Below are positions 1-8,229 of a DNA stretch of 64,000 nt, one piece after another. The stretch lies in assembly GCA_016718265.1 (NCBI GenBank), contig JADKDZ010000007.1, positions 248,001-312,000 on the forward strand, read 5' to 3'. Position 1 is the first letter of the stretch. Each line of letters begins with the position of its first letter. A program made the position numbers and the translations under genes. A model generated the notes under the pieces. The model saw only the letters and a program-made list of their open reading frames with translations, had not been told where the DNA came from and did no database searches. Source of the stretch: Uliginosibacterium sp. (GTDB taxonomy: Bacteria; Pseudomonadota; Gammaproteobacteria; Burkholderiales; Rhodocyclaceae).

Positions 1-206
1 TAGGGGTGTCGCTGTCAGCCAATAGGGCATCAGCATCACAGCGATGGCAGGCTGAAGCCCCATGCTGCAGGCGGGTTCCGGCGTAGTTGTGTTTTTAAAG
101 AGCGGGATGGGTTTGGCGCACGGCAACTCAGTCCAAAGCTTCCAAACGACATTGACATCGCCTGCGGCGACCCTCGGATTACGCTGCGGTGCAGCTAATC
201 CAGGCT
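1..206. repeat. Rhs-linked dispersed repeat, copy 1 (left part)
   Basis: This stretch matches the repeats near 3213-3538 and 5625-5840. Shared blocks include GTCAGCCAAT-like sequence near 15-25, TTAAAGAGCGGGAT near 95 and GCAGCTAATCCAGGCT at 191-206. The match resumes at 1431-1462 (ACTCTCTTGCTACGG), so this copy is split by the IS110 element. It lies downstream of a toxin/immunity remnant on the minus strand, as the other two copies do. The repeat may begin before the window. No coding potential is seen. Confidence 0.8.
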
Positions 207-462
207 TGTATGTTCTGTCTGCGCCCTTATGAAGCAGCGGATAGGGGCGCCGAGGTGGAGGGACGATCCAGGCTATCTGCCGTGTCAGCGGACAGACTTC
301 CGTAGAAATGTCCCCATTTCGTTTGCGTCAGCGTCGATTAGGAATGCAGCGCGTGGCAGCCCTGTCGTGATCGCCACGACGGCCAATAGAAGCAAGCACG
401 CCAAAGCAAACGCCTCCTCAGCAAGTCCATTTTAGCCGCAGCACTGGCCCAGATCTGTACGC
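207..462 (+). ncRNA. Putative IS110 bridge-RNA region
   Basis: This is the non-coding left end of the IS110 element, between its boundary and the transposase start. In characterised IS110-subgroup elements this interval encodes the bridge RNA that pairs with target and donor DNA. Position and length fit. I did not fold the RNA or identify its guide loops. The only ORF in it (229-435) has no recognisable product. The call rests on family knowledge and position. Confidence 0.35.
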
Positions 463-1428
463 ATGAATACGCAAGCCTTATCTATCGGTGTGGATGTCAG
501 TCTCGCAGAATTGGTCATCGCCCACTTTGGTGACACGACGCCACTCATCAAAATCCCCAACAATGCAGTGCAAATCAAGCGCTGGCTCAAAGCCTTACCG
601 CCCGCCTGCACGATCGGTATGGAAGCGACGGGCGCCTATCATCGTCTGCTGGCCGACCTGGCTTTTGCTGCGGGCCATACCGTCTTTGTACTCAATCCAC
701 GTGACGTTGCGCTCTACCTCAAGAGCTTGCGCACTCGTGGAAAGACCGATGTGCTTGATGCACGCGGCATTGCCCGTTACACGCACAACGAGACAGACAA
801 GTGCCATGCGTACGTGCCACTCACGGCACAGCAACAGACGATCACGACGCTGATTCAGCGCCGTCATCAAGTCGTTAAAAGCCGCACCAGCTTGCGCATG
901 AGTTTTGCCGACACAACGCTTTGCACCAAAGCGTGCTCCAAACTGATGTGCGCCTTTGACGCCTTGCTTGCCGATATCGACAACCAGCTCAAAGCGCTGA
1001 TCGCAGCCGATGAAGCCTTGAATGCACGTTGCAAGCACTTGCGCTCCATTCAAGGTGTCGGTCCTTTGATCAGCGCCGCATTGGCCATGCGTATGAGTCG
1101 AGTACATTATGCCAACAGCGATGCACTGGTGGCTGCCATCGGGCTCGACCCCAGGCCACGTGAGTCAGGTCAATACACTGGCACACGTCACCTCTCCAAG
1201 CGCGGAAACCCAGAAGAGCGGCGATTGCTCTATCTGGCCGCAGTCAGTGCTTGTCGCAACCCAACCTGGAAAGCCATTCAGACCACACTGCTCGGCAAGG
1301 GACTGCCTTCCACTGCGGTCTATTGCATCATCGCCCGCAAGATCTGCGCATTGCATTTGCTATCTGGAATACAGGGGTGCCGTACGACCCGAACCTCGTC
1401 GGAAAATGCTTGCTCTCCAACATAGAAT
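463..1428 (+). pseudogene. IS110-family transposase, frameshifted near its C-terminus
   Basis: The product is a DEDD-type recombinase. The N-terminal RuvC-like domain shows D11, E54 (GMEATGAYH), D96 and D99 (KTDVLDARG). The C-terminal Transposase_20 domain has the helix-hairpin-helix-like IQGVGPLISAAL near 196-207 and a candidate catalytic serine in RPRESGQ (S235). After about residue 293 the reading frame departs from the family. The expected ending (RIAFAIW...PYDPNLV) is found one frame away, up to the element's right edge. A single lost base near 1345 explains this. The in-frame stop at 1423-1425 lies just inside the element end. Activity is doubtful unless the lost base is a sequence error. 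Confidence 0.85.
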
Positions 1429-1550
1429 CTACTCTCTTGCTACGGCGTACGCTGTACGCGGTGGCGCGAAGATAAATCGCCGAATCGGCTTGACTTCGGC
1501 ATATAGAATTGCGCACGCATCGCCGCCGCAATACGGATAATCAGAGTCAC

Positions 1551-1877
1551 TCACGATAAACCGTAAGCTATTCCTGTCGCCGCAAGAGCATTGTTTGCTA
1601 CAAATATATTAAGTTCGCTACCTAAAGGTACTATTTCAGTTATTAAGCATCCAAAATAGTTCTCCATTTCTTTGACAGCACTAATACAAATAACGGAGTC
1701 GTACTGCCGGCCTACTCTAATTATATCTCCTTCAATTTTATCGAAACCGCAAGAGGCCATTACTCCCCAGGTAGCATTAGCAAAGGTCGGTAATGACTGA
1801 CAATCTCTTCTGGCAAAGCGCCATCTAAGGATGGATCCAAAATTTTAGCTAGACTTTATAAGAGCTCTAGAATACAT
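1551..1877 (-). pseudogene. Presumed immunity gene of Rhs module A, frameshifted
   Basis: A continuous protein of about 108 residues can be rebuilt by switching frame twice. It starts at the ATG at 1877 (MYSRALIKS), shifts near 1850 to LAKILDPSLDGALPEE, and shifts again near 1768 to VMASCGFDKIEG, ending at 1551. The last part alone is an open frame of 69 codons from 1760. It begins 24 bp downstream of the module A toxin stop, the usual place for the cognate immunity protein of a polymorphic toxin. I recognise no immunity family, so the role comes from position only. Base composition is more AT-rich than the neighbouring core genes. Confidence 0.5.
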
Positions 1878-1901
1878 GTGCTAATGAAATGATCGATTTA
1901 T

Positions 1902-2390
1902 TTAAAAGTTCAAGATCGAAAACGTCAAGACGCCATTCTTAAATATCCAAGGATCGATAGATCTTGAGAAGTTTGCGACCGACACGGCAGAATCGTTGAT
2001 GGTGACTTTAATAATCGCAACATACGCGGGGTTGGTGTTTGCATAAGCGATAGCTTCTTCCATAGTGAAAGCAAACTGCTTCATACCTGTCGGTCTTGGC
2101 CCCCAAGAGAATATTTTACCCGCTATGATCGACTCATACTCAGCCACTTCCACTGCTCGAAATAAGGTTACAGTTTTGCCACCTCGAGCTATCAAAGAAA
2201 GCGAGCCAAGATTCTTTTCTATCAAACTTATAGAGCCAGCAGAAGCACCTACAGCAAGTTTATTAATGATAAGAGAGATAAGCAGCTCTTTCGCCGCACC
2301 GCTATAGTCACCCTTAAGCAGACTAGATGTCACGCAATACGACGTAATAGCAACGTTTGCCAAAATTGCAGATATATTGACGCCCGCCAT
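1902..2390 (-). pseudogene. Rhs C-terminal toxin tip, module A
   Basis: This is a 162-codon open frame starting at an ATG directly after the Rhs core terminus. Residues 1-60 are hydrophobic and alanine/serine-rich, typical of the linker after an Rhs core. The following domain contains KTVTLFRAVEVAEYESI and a segment FAFTMEEAIAYA. This recalls the LxRAVSxxEYxxI motif of many Rhs tips, some thought to be ADP-ribosyltransferase-like. I cannot assign the enzyme activity. The core and tip should be one polypeptide. Here the core ends in TAA overlapping this ATG (TAATG), and one extra G near 2397 would join them (MTLGG-VMAGVN). The tip is therefore orphaned. Confidence 0.65.
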
Positions 2391-3226
2391 TACTCCCCAA
2401 GCGTCATCCGCCCACTCGGATCCTGCCCGCCAATCGGATCCCCGTGCGCATACCCATACTTGTTCAACGACAAAGGCTGAGTCAGCCTCCCCGCAAACTC
2501 ATCCATCGACACAAAGCGCCCAAGCTGCGGGTCGTAGTGGCGGGCGCGCAGGTTGTAGAGGCCGGTGTGGTCGGCGTATTCGCCGACGTATTGGCGGTGG
2601 ATCGTGCTCAGCGCGTCGGCTGTCTGGCCAAAGGCGTCGGTGCGCTTGCCGAAGGCATCAAAGCTGAGGATTTCCTGGATGCTTTGCGCAGGGTCGGTGA
2701 CGAGGCGGGTGCTGCCTTGGCCGTCGGCGTGGTAGAGCCGGGTCTGGCTGCCGCTTTGCTCGGCGATGAGCTCGCCGAGCCCGTCCGGGGTGTGGAGGTA
2801 GCGGGTCTCGCTGCTGCCGGTTTTGTCGAGTACGACTTCGGCATAAGGGCGTGCCTCGTCGATGAGGTGCAAGGTCTCGACCGTCTTGCCACCCACGGTG
2901 ACACGGGTCTTGACGCGCTGACCCTGGGCGTCGCGTTCGTACTCGGTTGTCTGGCTGCCAGTGTCGACGCGGATCAGGCGGTTGTGGCTGTCCCAGCCGT
3001 AGGTGGTGCTGTTGCCGTCGGGGGGCTTCTTGAGAAGATTGCCGTTGGCATCCCAGCTGTAGGTGGTGATCAGGCCATCGCTGTCTTCGCTGAGCAGGCG
3101 GTCATTGCTGTCGTACTGGCAGCGGGTGGTGAGGGTGCTGCCCGCTTGCGTGACCTGCCTGCTGAGGGCGGTTGCCGACGGCGTCATGGCTGTAGCGGGT
3201 GAGCCGCCCGCAGAGGCGATCTTCAC
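2390..3226 (-). pseudogene. Rhs core C-terminal fragment, module A
   Basis: About 270 residues of YD-repeat Rhs shell protein remain. Repeats such as NDRLLSEDSDGLITTYSWD and GLYNLRARHYDPQLGRF lead to the conserved core end SLNKYGYAHGDP...DPSG that marks the toxin boundary. The first ~19 residues are out of frame relative to module B, owing to one extra G near 3168. The coding match to module B stops near 3213, where the dispersed repeat starts. All upstream shell sequence is missing. It is nearly identical by eye to module B over the shared stretch. It is a non-functional remnant, although such fragments can recombine into an intact rhs gene. Confidence 0.85.
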
Positions 3227-3538
3227 AGGGCATCGCTGTCAGCCAGTAGGCATCACCATTACATCGGTGGCAGGTTTTACTCAGAAGTCAGTATTTAGAA
3301 GACACATTTTGTGCAGACAGCACTTGTTTACTGGCGGATAACAATTCTCACTGTCCGCTAAGTTACTGACTTCTGAGTAAGACTCTTGTTGCTAGCGGGG
3401 TGCGGCGTAGTTGGATTGTTAAAGAGCGGGATTGGTTTAGCGCACGGCAACTTGGCCCATGGCTTCAAAACGACATTGGAATTGCTTGATGCAATCCGAA
3501 TTACGCTGCGATGCAGATAGTCTGGCTACTCTCTTGAT
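3213..3538. repeat. Rhs-linked dispersed repeat, copy 2
   Basis: It aligns with the copies at 1-206 and 5625-5840. It begins with GCGATCTTCACAGGG at the break in Rhs core A (compare GCGACCTTCTCAGGG in copy 3) and ends near GGCTACTCTCTT. It is longer than the others because a 104-bp element with terminal inverted repeats lies inside it (3277-3380). It sits between the immunity remnant of module B and the Rhs fragment of module A. Confidence 0.8.
3277..3380. mobile_element. MITE-like 104-bp element with 17-bp terminal inverted repeats
   Basis: TTACTCAGAAGTCAGTA at 3277-3293 is the exact reverse complement of 3364-3380. The other two copies of the surrounding repeat lack this segment, so it is an insertion. 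No ORF is inside and no clear target-site duplication flanks it. I do not recognise the family of the ends. Confidence 0.6.
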
Positions 3539-3564
3539 GCAGAGTATCACGTACGTAGGCTCTC

Positions 3565-4009
3565 TTAACCACGCTGTAGGCTATCGAGAAATGGAAAGCC
3601 CTTTTCCATCAGTTTTGTCATAACAAAATCGATTGCCTCCGCCACAGAATCGGTACTAACAGGCAACCAATCAAATTCCCTGTCGCAAAGAGCATGAATC
3701 CGTACGGACCTCTTGAAGTTCATGAGCCGTTAAAAGTCCTCCTTTGTTACCAACCAGGGGCGCTGCATAAGCTCCGGAAAGCGCTTAAGGCGAGACCATG
3801 CCAATTCAAGTGTCACTTTGTCTTCGCCCCTCTTGAGTTCGGGTGTCAAGATCAAAAAATAGCAGCAGATCTCCGTGCTCTTTTGCCATACAGTTTCTGC
3901 AGGCCAGACGTACATCGACTTAATCTTCGTTTGTACAAATTCTGGAGCGGCCTGCGTGATTTTCGTAATCCAATTCCTTAACGATTTTCAGCCGTAACTT
4001 TTTATCCAT
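3565..4009 (-). pseudogene. Presumed immunity gene of Rhs module B, broken
   Basis: A protein of about 147 residues can be read in pieces. It starts at the ATG at 4009 (MDKKLRLKIVKELDYENH). Near 3950 it shifts frame to QAAPEFVQTKIKSMYVW, which runs on through RLKRFPELMQRPWLVTKEDF. An in-frame TAA near 3733 then interrupts it, and the same frame resumes with MNFKRSVRIHALCDREFDWL to a stop at 3565. It starts 5 bp after the module B toxin remnant ends, so it is probably the cognate immunity gene. No family is recognised. Confidence 0.5.
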
Positions 4010-4013
4010 CTCA

Positions 4014-4530
4014 CTAAATCCCCATCAAGAAAATCCGTAGGTACTGCCCCAGCTCAACAAGTCCCTGGACATGCTTGATTGCGCCTGCCGTTTCCCCAAG
4101 CTCAGCAAGCACTAAGGCCATCTGCGCTTCGCTCGGTGCTGCCCAGGTAAAACAGCACAACTTCTGCGCCCTTGACTTCAGCCACCGCCGTCGCTGTGCG
4201 CATTTGTCCAACCAAGCGTGTCAAAGCGCCGCCTGCCTTCCTGGGGAGTCCGTATTTCACCTCCAGATAAGACAATCGATTCCCCCGCTGTAATAAGGAA
4301 GTCGATCACCCTCCGTCCGCCAGGCCCAAACAGTTCGACGCCGCCTTCTACCACACCGCGCGATCCTACGCTACGAACAAGCACGGTCTCAACAGCTTTC
4401 TCCACAGCCACACCAAGATTTCGTAATGCTAAGCCACCTGCGGCACGCGAAAGAGCGAATCCCGCCTGAACCTGCAGCAATGCTAGGCTGACGCTTCCAT
4501 TGAGGCCTGACATCATCCCGCCAAGCGACA
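4014..4530 (-). pseudogene. PD-(D/E)XK nuclease toxin tip of Rhs module B, frameshifted
   Basis: After the Rhs boundary DPSGQ the tip has an alanine-rich linker and then a restriction-endonuclease-like fold signature. This is FGPGGRRVIDFLITAGES in one frame and, one frame away, YLEVKYGLPRKAGGALTRLVG. Together they give the D...ExK pattern of PD-(D/E)XK nucleases. The frameshift near 4275 falls exactly between the D and the ExK, so the 4178-4636 open frame lacks the second half of the active site. A second break near 4110 precedes the last ~45 residues (4014-4211 frame). Known Rhs tips of this fold act as DNases in target cells. This copy should be dead unless the indels are errors. Confidence 0.65.
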
Positions 4531-5625
4531 TCTGACCACTTGGATCAATGCTGTTTACAGGATCCCCATTCGCATACCCATACTTGTTCAACGACAAAGG
4601 CTGAGTCAGCCTCCCCGCAAACTCATCCATCGACACAAAGCGCCCAAGCTGCGGGTCGTAGTGGCGGGCGCGCAGGTTGTAGAGGCCGGTGTGGTCGGCG
4701 TATTCGCCGACGTATTGGTGGTGGATCGCGCTCAGCGCGTCGGCGGACTGCCCGAAGGCGTCGCTGCGCTTGCCGAAGGCGTCAAAGCTAAGGATTTCCT
4801 GGATGCTTTGCGCGGGGTCGGTGACGAGGCGGGTGCTGCCTTGGCCGTCGGCGTGGTAGAGCCGGGTCTGGCTGCCATTTTTGCTCGGCGATGAGGTCGC
4901 CGAGTCCGTCCGGGGTGGAGGTAGCGGGTTTCGCTGCTGCCCGTTTTGTCGAGTACAACTTCGGCATAGGGGCGTGCCTCGTCGATGAGGTGCTGGGTTT
5001 CAACCGTTTTGCCGCCCGTGACACGGGTTTTGATGCGCTGGCCCTGGGCGTCGCGTTCGTACTCGGTTTTCTGGCTGCCGGTATCGACGCGGATCAGGCG
5101 GTTGTGGCTGTCCCAGCCGTAGGTGGTGCTGTTGCCGTCGGGGCTCTGCTTCTTGAGAAAGATTGCCGTTGGCATCCCAGCTGTAGGTAGTGATCAGGCC
5201 ATCGCTGTCTTCGCTGAGCAGGCGGTCGTTGCTGTCGTACTGGTAACGGGTAGTGAGGGTGCTGCCAGCTTGCGTCACCTGCTTGCTGAGGCGGTTGCCG
5301 ACGGCGTCGTAGCTATAGCGGGTGAGCCGGATGTCGCCAGCTTCGTCCACCTGTTCTTCTAGCAGTTTGCCCGCCTTGTCGTACTGGTAGGCGATCTGGC
5401 GCTGGCCGCTGGCGAGCTGTTCTGTCACGGCCTGCTTGCGACCGTTGGCATCCAGCGTGTAGCTGAATTGGGCAAGCAGACTGCCGTCGGCTTTCAGATG
5501 CTCGACTTCGGTGAGCTGGTTGGCGTCGTTGTAGCGGTAGTGGCTTTGTGCGCCGCTGGCGTGGGTGATGCCGGTGCGGTTGCCGATGGCGTCGACGCGA
5601 TGGGTTCTGATGAGCGCTTGCAGCG
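4531..5625 (-). pseudogene. Rhs core C-terminal fragment, module B, multiply frameshifted
   Basis: YD repeats are readable from about 5600 to 4531 on the minus strand. They include QIAYQYDKAGKLLEEQVDE, LTRYSYDAVGNRL, the segment homologous to module A, and the core end SLNKYGYANGDPVNSIDPSG. Compared with module A there is a 4-bp gain near 5150, a 3-bp loss near 5020, a 2-bp loss near 4915 and a 1-bp gain near 4880. The frame therefore changes at least three times. The fragment starts at the edge of repeat copy 3 (about 5625), so the N-terminal bulk of the shell is missing. Confidence 0.85.
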
Positions 5626-5840
5626 GCGACCTTCTCAGGGGGTGTCGCGGTCAGCCAAGAGGCAGCAGCATCACAGCGATGGAAGGCTGAGGCGCCTTGC
5701 TGCTGGCGGGCTTGTTAAAGAGCGGGATCGTTTTAGCGCACGGCACTTCGGTACAAAACTTTAAAAACTACTTTGGCATCTTTTTCGGCGACCCAGATTA
5801 CGCTGCGATGCAGCTAATCCAGGCTACTCTCTTCTTACGG
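5625..5840. repeat. Rhs-linked dispersed repeat, copy 3
   Basis: This is the cleanest copy of the repeat. It starts with GCGACCTTCTCAGGG at the end of Rhs core B and runs through TTAAAGAGCGGGAT to CAGCTAATCCAGGCTACTCT. It carries neither the IS110 nor the MITE-like insertion and so serves as the empty-site reference for both. Confidence 0.8.
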
Positions 5841-6452
5841 AGGACGCCGTATGCGGTATCCATCAGCCCCAAAAAACTCTTCTCTGGATACAGAGAAATA
5901 GAAGTCTTTCTTTTGCCCGAGCCTTTCATCACTGCTCAAGCCGAAATACGCCTTAAGGGAAGAGAGTCCTTGAGGGCTAATGCCATATTCTCGAAAATTA
6001 AACGCTTCGATAGAAGCAACATCCATCGGTTCGCAACTCATCTCTTTGATGTCGGCGATCACAGATGGCTCTTCTGGTGCGATCAGTACTCGATCACCTT
6101 CAAACCCCAGAAACAATACGCGGATAAACGATAGCAAACGGTCGAGACTGCATGTGAGCGCACACATGTTGGCGTCCTCAAGCTCAAAGACCACGGCGAA
6201 TTGTGTGACCGCTACGCTGAACTCAGCAAAGCCGAATACATCGAAATCGAGCAGACCGTCTCCCAGAACCTCCTCTACCCGCTCTGCCAGCGACAGTGTC
6301 CTATCTGGGCGCGTCCACTCGGAAAAGCGATCTATCTGGAAGCCCTCTGCGACGAATATCTTTTCAATAACCCTTTCTGTGTCGCAAATCTCGGCCACAG
6401 AAAGGCGATGATCGATCGCGATTTCAATTGGAATGCGGAAATTTTTATACAT
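5835..6452 (-). CDS. Hypothetical protein, presumed immunity protein of module C
   Basis: An intact 205-residue frame starts at the ATG at 6452 (MYKNFRIPIEIAIDHRL); an earlier ATG at 6485 overlaps the preceding toxin remnant. The product is acidic and soluble-looking, without signal peptide or membrane segment. It begins 5 bp after the toxin-tip frame and ends at repeat copy 3, the position of an immunity gene in the other two modules. I recognise no family. It is the only immunity candidate in the locus without an obvious break. Confidence 0.55.
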   Translation of the reverse strand: MYKNFRIPIEIAIDHRLSVAEICDTERVIEKIFVAEGFQIDRFSEWTRPDRTLSLAERVEEVLGDGLLDFDVFGFAEFSVAVTQFAVVFELEDANMCALTCSLDRLLSFIRVLFLGFEGDRVLIAPEEPSVIADIKEMSCEPMDVASIEAFNFREYGISPQGLSSLKAYFGLSSDERLGQKKDFYFSVSREEFFGADGYRIRRPP

Positions 6453-6456
6453 CGTA

Positions 6457-6935
6457 TTAAGGCCAGTAAACAATCGAGCCATCACCCAGGATAGCGACTA
6501 TTTCAGTTGGCGAATCACCATTTCTTTCAAGCCTAGCGATCTCGCTGTCAAGCAACTCACGAGTCAGGCCGCCAGGCCTGCCATCGATAATAAAGCGATC
6601 CGCTTGTCCTTTCTTTAGCGATTCTCGAATGTTTTGGTACACGCCATTCTTGCCTTTCACGGTTTGCTCTCGGAGAACTGCAAATCAAGCCCAGTTCGAC
6701 TGATCTCCTCGGTAACTAAACCTACCCTGCTGTCTTCATATACTTGAGCTGCCGTTTTCAGGAATAGGCTCAGGCGTTCAATCCGTACAGCGGCTATAAC
6801 GGCACTATTCTCCAAGACAAGCACAAGGGCGAGGGCAAATCGGAGCAGATGGGTGTAAGGCATAAATATGAAGTTGCGGAAACCGGATTGAACAAAATAT
6901 GTGGCGCGAACTGAAGCGGCGACTGTACTCGACAC
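6457..6935 (-). pseudogene. Rhs/polymorphic toxin tip remnant, module C
   Basis: Two overlapping minus-strand frames form this remnant. The upstream one (6657-6935, from a GTG) is hydrophobic and ends in DLQFSESKP. The downstream one (6457-6660) reads KGKNGVYQNIRESLKKGQAD and then GRPGGLTRELLDSEIARL, ending IVYWP. The compact C-terminal piece resembles the end of secreted toxin tips and ends 5 bp before the immunity candidate. The frames do not join and no Rhs core precedes them, so the module is truncated. The activity is unknown. Confidence 0.4.
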
Positions 6936-7210
6936 ATCACCGAAGGAAGAGCCTGGAGACTAGCCGGGCGAGCGCTTCCCAGCCAAAAAACTCGCAATTG
7001 TATCTTTTCGTGAATTCGAACCCCGCACCTCCCGACGAACGTTAAGTTTCATCGAGAGGAAAGAAGATCGTCTGGCGGCCTTGAAACTGTCAGCTGTTCG
7101 GCAGTGACTAAAATGGCTCAAGCAGACCTCTGCCATGGGCGCGCTCAAGCGCCCGCCTGAAGCGTGTTGAACGAAGCCGCTCCGCGGAGGATTCGCGTGT
7201 TGCTGCGGGC
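6936..7210. other. Junction between Rhs locus and IS91-like element
   Basis: There is no convincing gene here; the ORFs crossing it are shadows. The Rhs-side similarity ends near 6935 and the recombinase-side structure starts near 7211. This is probably where the insertion or deletion removed the upstream rhs sequence. Confidence 0.4.
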
Positions 7211-7269
7211 CGAAATATCCTGCACGTCCATCCCCCTCGTGTGTGAGGGGGTGATTGTGCAATATTTCG
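7211..7269. other. Long imperfect hairpin upstream of the tyrosine recombinase
   Basis: The outer stem is CGAAATAT (7211-7218) with ATATTTCG (7262-7269). A middle stem is GCAC (7222-7225) with GTGC (7257-7260). The inner stem is CCCCCTC (7232-7238) with GAGGGGG (7245-7251) around a 6-nt loop. The 3' arm lies 15 bp before the recombinase ATG. It could be an element end, a recombinase site or a transcription terminator. It lacks a T-run. Confidence 0.5.
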
Positions 7270-7284
7270 CGAGGACCTTCCATC

Positions 7285-8229
7285 ATGCAAAGCGACTTCC
7301 CTGAGCCATTTGCCCAGCAGTACCAGAAGCATCTCAAACATCTTCGCCTGCAGGGGCTGCAACCCAAGACCATTGACGCGTATGCACGTGCGATTCGTTG
7401 CCTGGGCGCGCACTTCTCGTTTCGGATTGATGACTTGTCCGAGGCCCAACTGCTGGACTATTTCAGCGCACGTCTGGCCTCACATTCGTGGAGTGCGGTC
7501 AAACTCGATCTGTACGGCTTGAAGTTCTACACCGAGCACGTCTTGCGCAAACCTTGGGTCATGCCCCGGCTGATCAAGCCGCCGAAGTGCGTGCGCCTGC
7601 CGGACATCGTGACGGTCGAGGAAGTACAGCGGATCGTGGCGGCGACACGGGTGCTGAGCTACCGCGTGTTCTTCTTCACCTCTACAGCCTGGGGCTGCGT
7701 CTGGGGGAGGGGCTGCGCCTTGAGGTGGGGGACCTTGATGCAGTGCGTGCCCGCGTGCATATCCGGGACGCCAAGGGCAACCGGGATCGCCTGGTGCCAC
7801 TGCCCACGGCGACGCTCGATCTGTTGCGCAGTTTCTGGCAAACCCATCGCAATCCGGTGTTGTTGTTCCCCAACCGTCACGGCGGTTTGTCGGGTGCGCA
7901 CACGGCGGCAACACCACTTGATCGCGGAGGCGTGCAGATCAGCTTGCGCAAGTGGTGGCCGCCTGCGGCCTAAAAAGATCTCGCCCCACAGCCTGCGTCA
8001 CAGCTATGCCACGCACTTGATCGAAGCGGGTGTCGATCTGATCGAAGTGCAGAAGATCCTCGGCCACCACAGCATCCTCACCACGGCGCGCTACACCCAC
8101 CTGACCGATCAGACCAAGCACCACGCCATCGACCGCATCAACAGCTTGATGGATGGTTTTACGGTGCGCTGGGGACGGTGCAGGAGCGCTCGCAATGATC
8201 CGTCTGGCCTCTGTCATCGAAACCTTTGA
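7285..8229 (+). pseudogene. Tyrosine recombinase (phage integrase family), two frameshifts
   Basis: The start ATG at 7285 begins MQSDFPEPFAQQYQKHL, a SAM-like N-terminal domain. The catalytic domain is split over frames. The first catalytic Arg region (HLYSLGLRLGEGLRLEVGD) is in the second frame after a shift near 7675. HSLRHSYATHLIEAG (HxxR) and LGHHSILTTARYTHL (H and Tyr) are back in the first frame after a shift near 7965. All catalytic residues are present if both shifts are repaired. The 3' end overlaps the transposase start. Such genes accompany IS91-like elements and may act on their circular forms. Confidence 0.75.

Larger units (their letters stand above)
205..1430 (+). mobile_element. 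IS110-family insertion sequence
   Basis: The element interrupts repeat copy 1. Joining ...CCAGGCT (to 206) with ACTCTCTT (from 1431) restores the uninterrupted sequence seen at 5811-5840. The dinucleotide CT occurs at both edges (205-206 and 1429-1430), and there are no long terminal inverted repeats. IS110 elements are known to recombine at a 2-bp core, CT in IS621. One unit is 1224 bp. About 256 bp of non-coding sequence precedes the transposase and almost nothing follows it, which fits the IS110 subgroup layout rather than IS1111. Confidence 0.8.

Noticed and set aside
229..435. 68-codon plus-strand ORF in the IS110 left end
   Set aside because: No recognisable product, and it lies where IS110 elements keep non-coding guide RNA sequence.
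1902..2390. Firm call of an ADP-ribosyltransferase toxin for module A
   Set aside because: Only a loose LFRAVE/EYESI resemblance is visible. The three catalytic motifs of ART enzymes cannot be placed.
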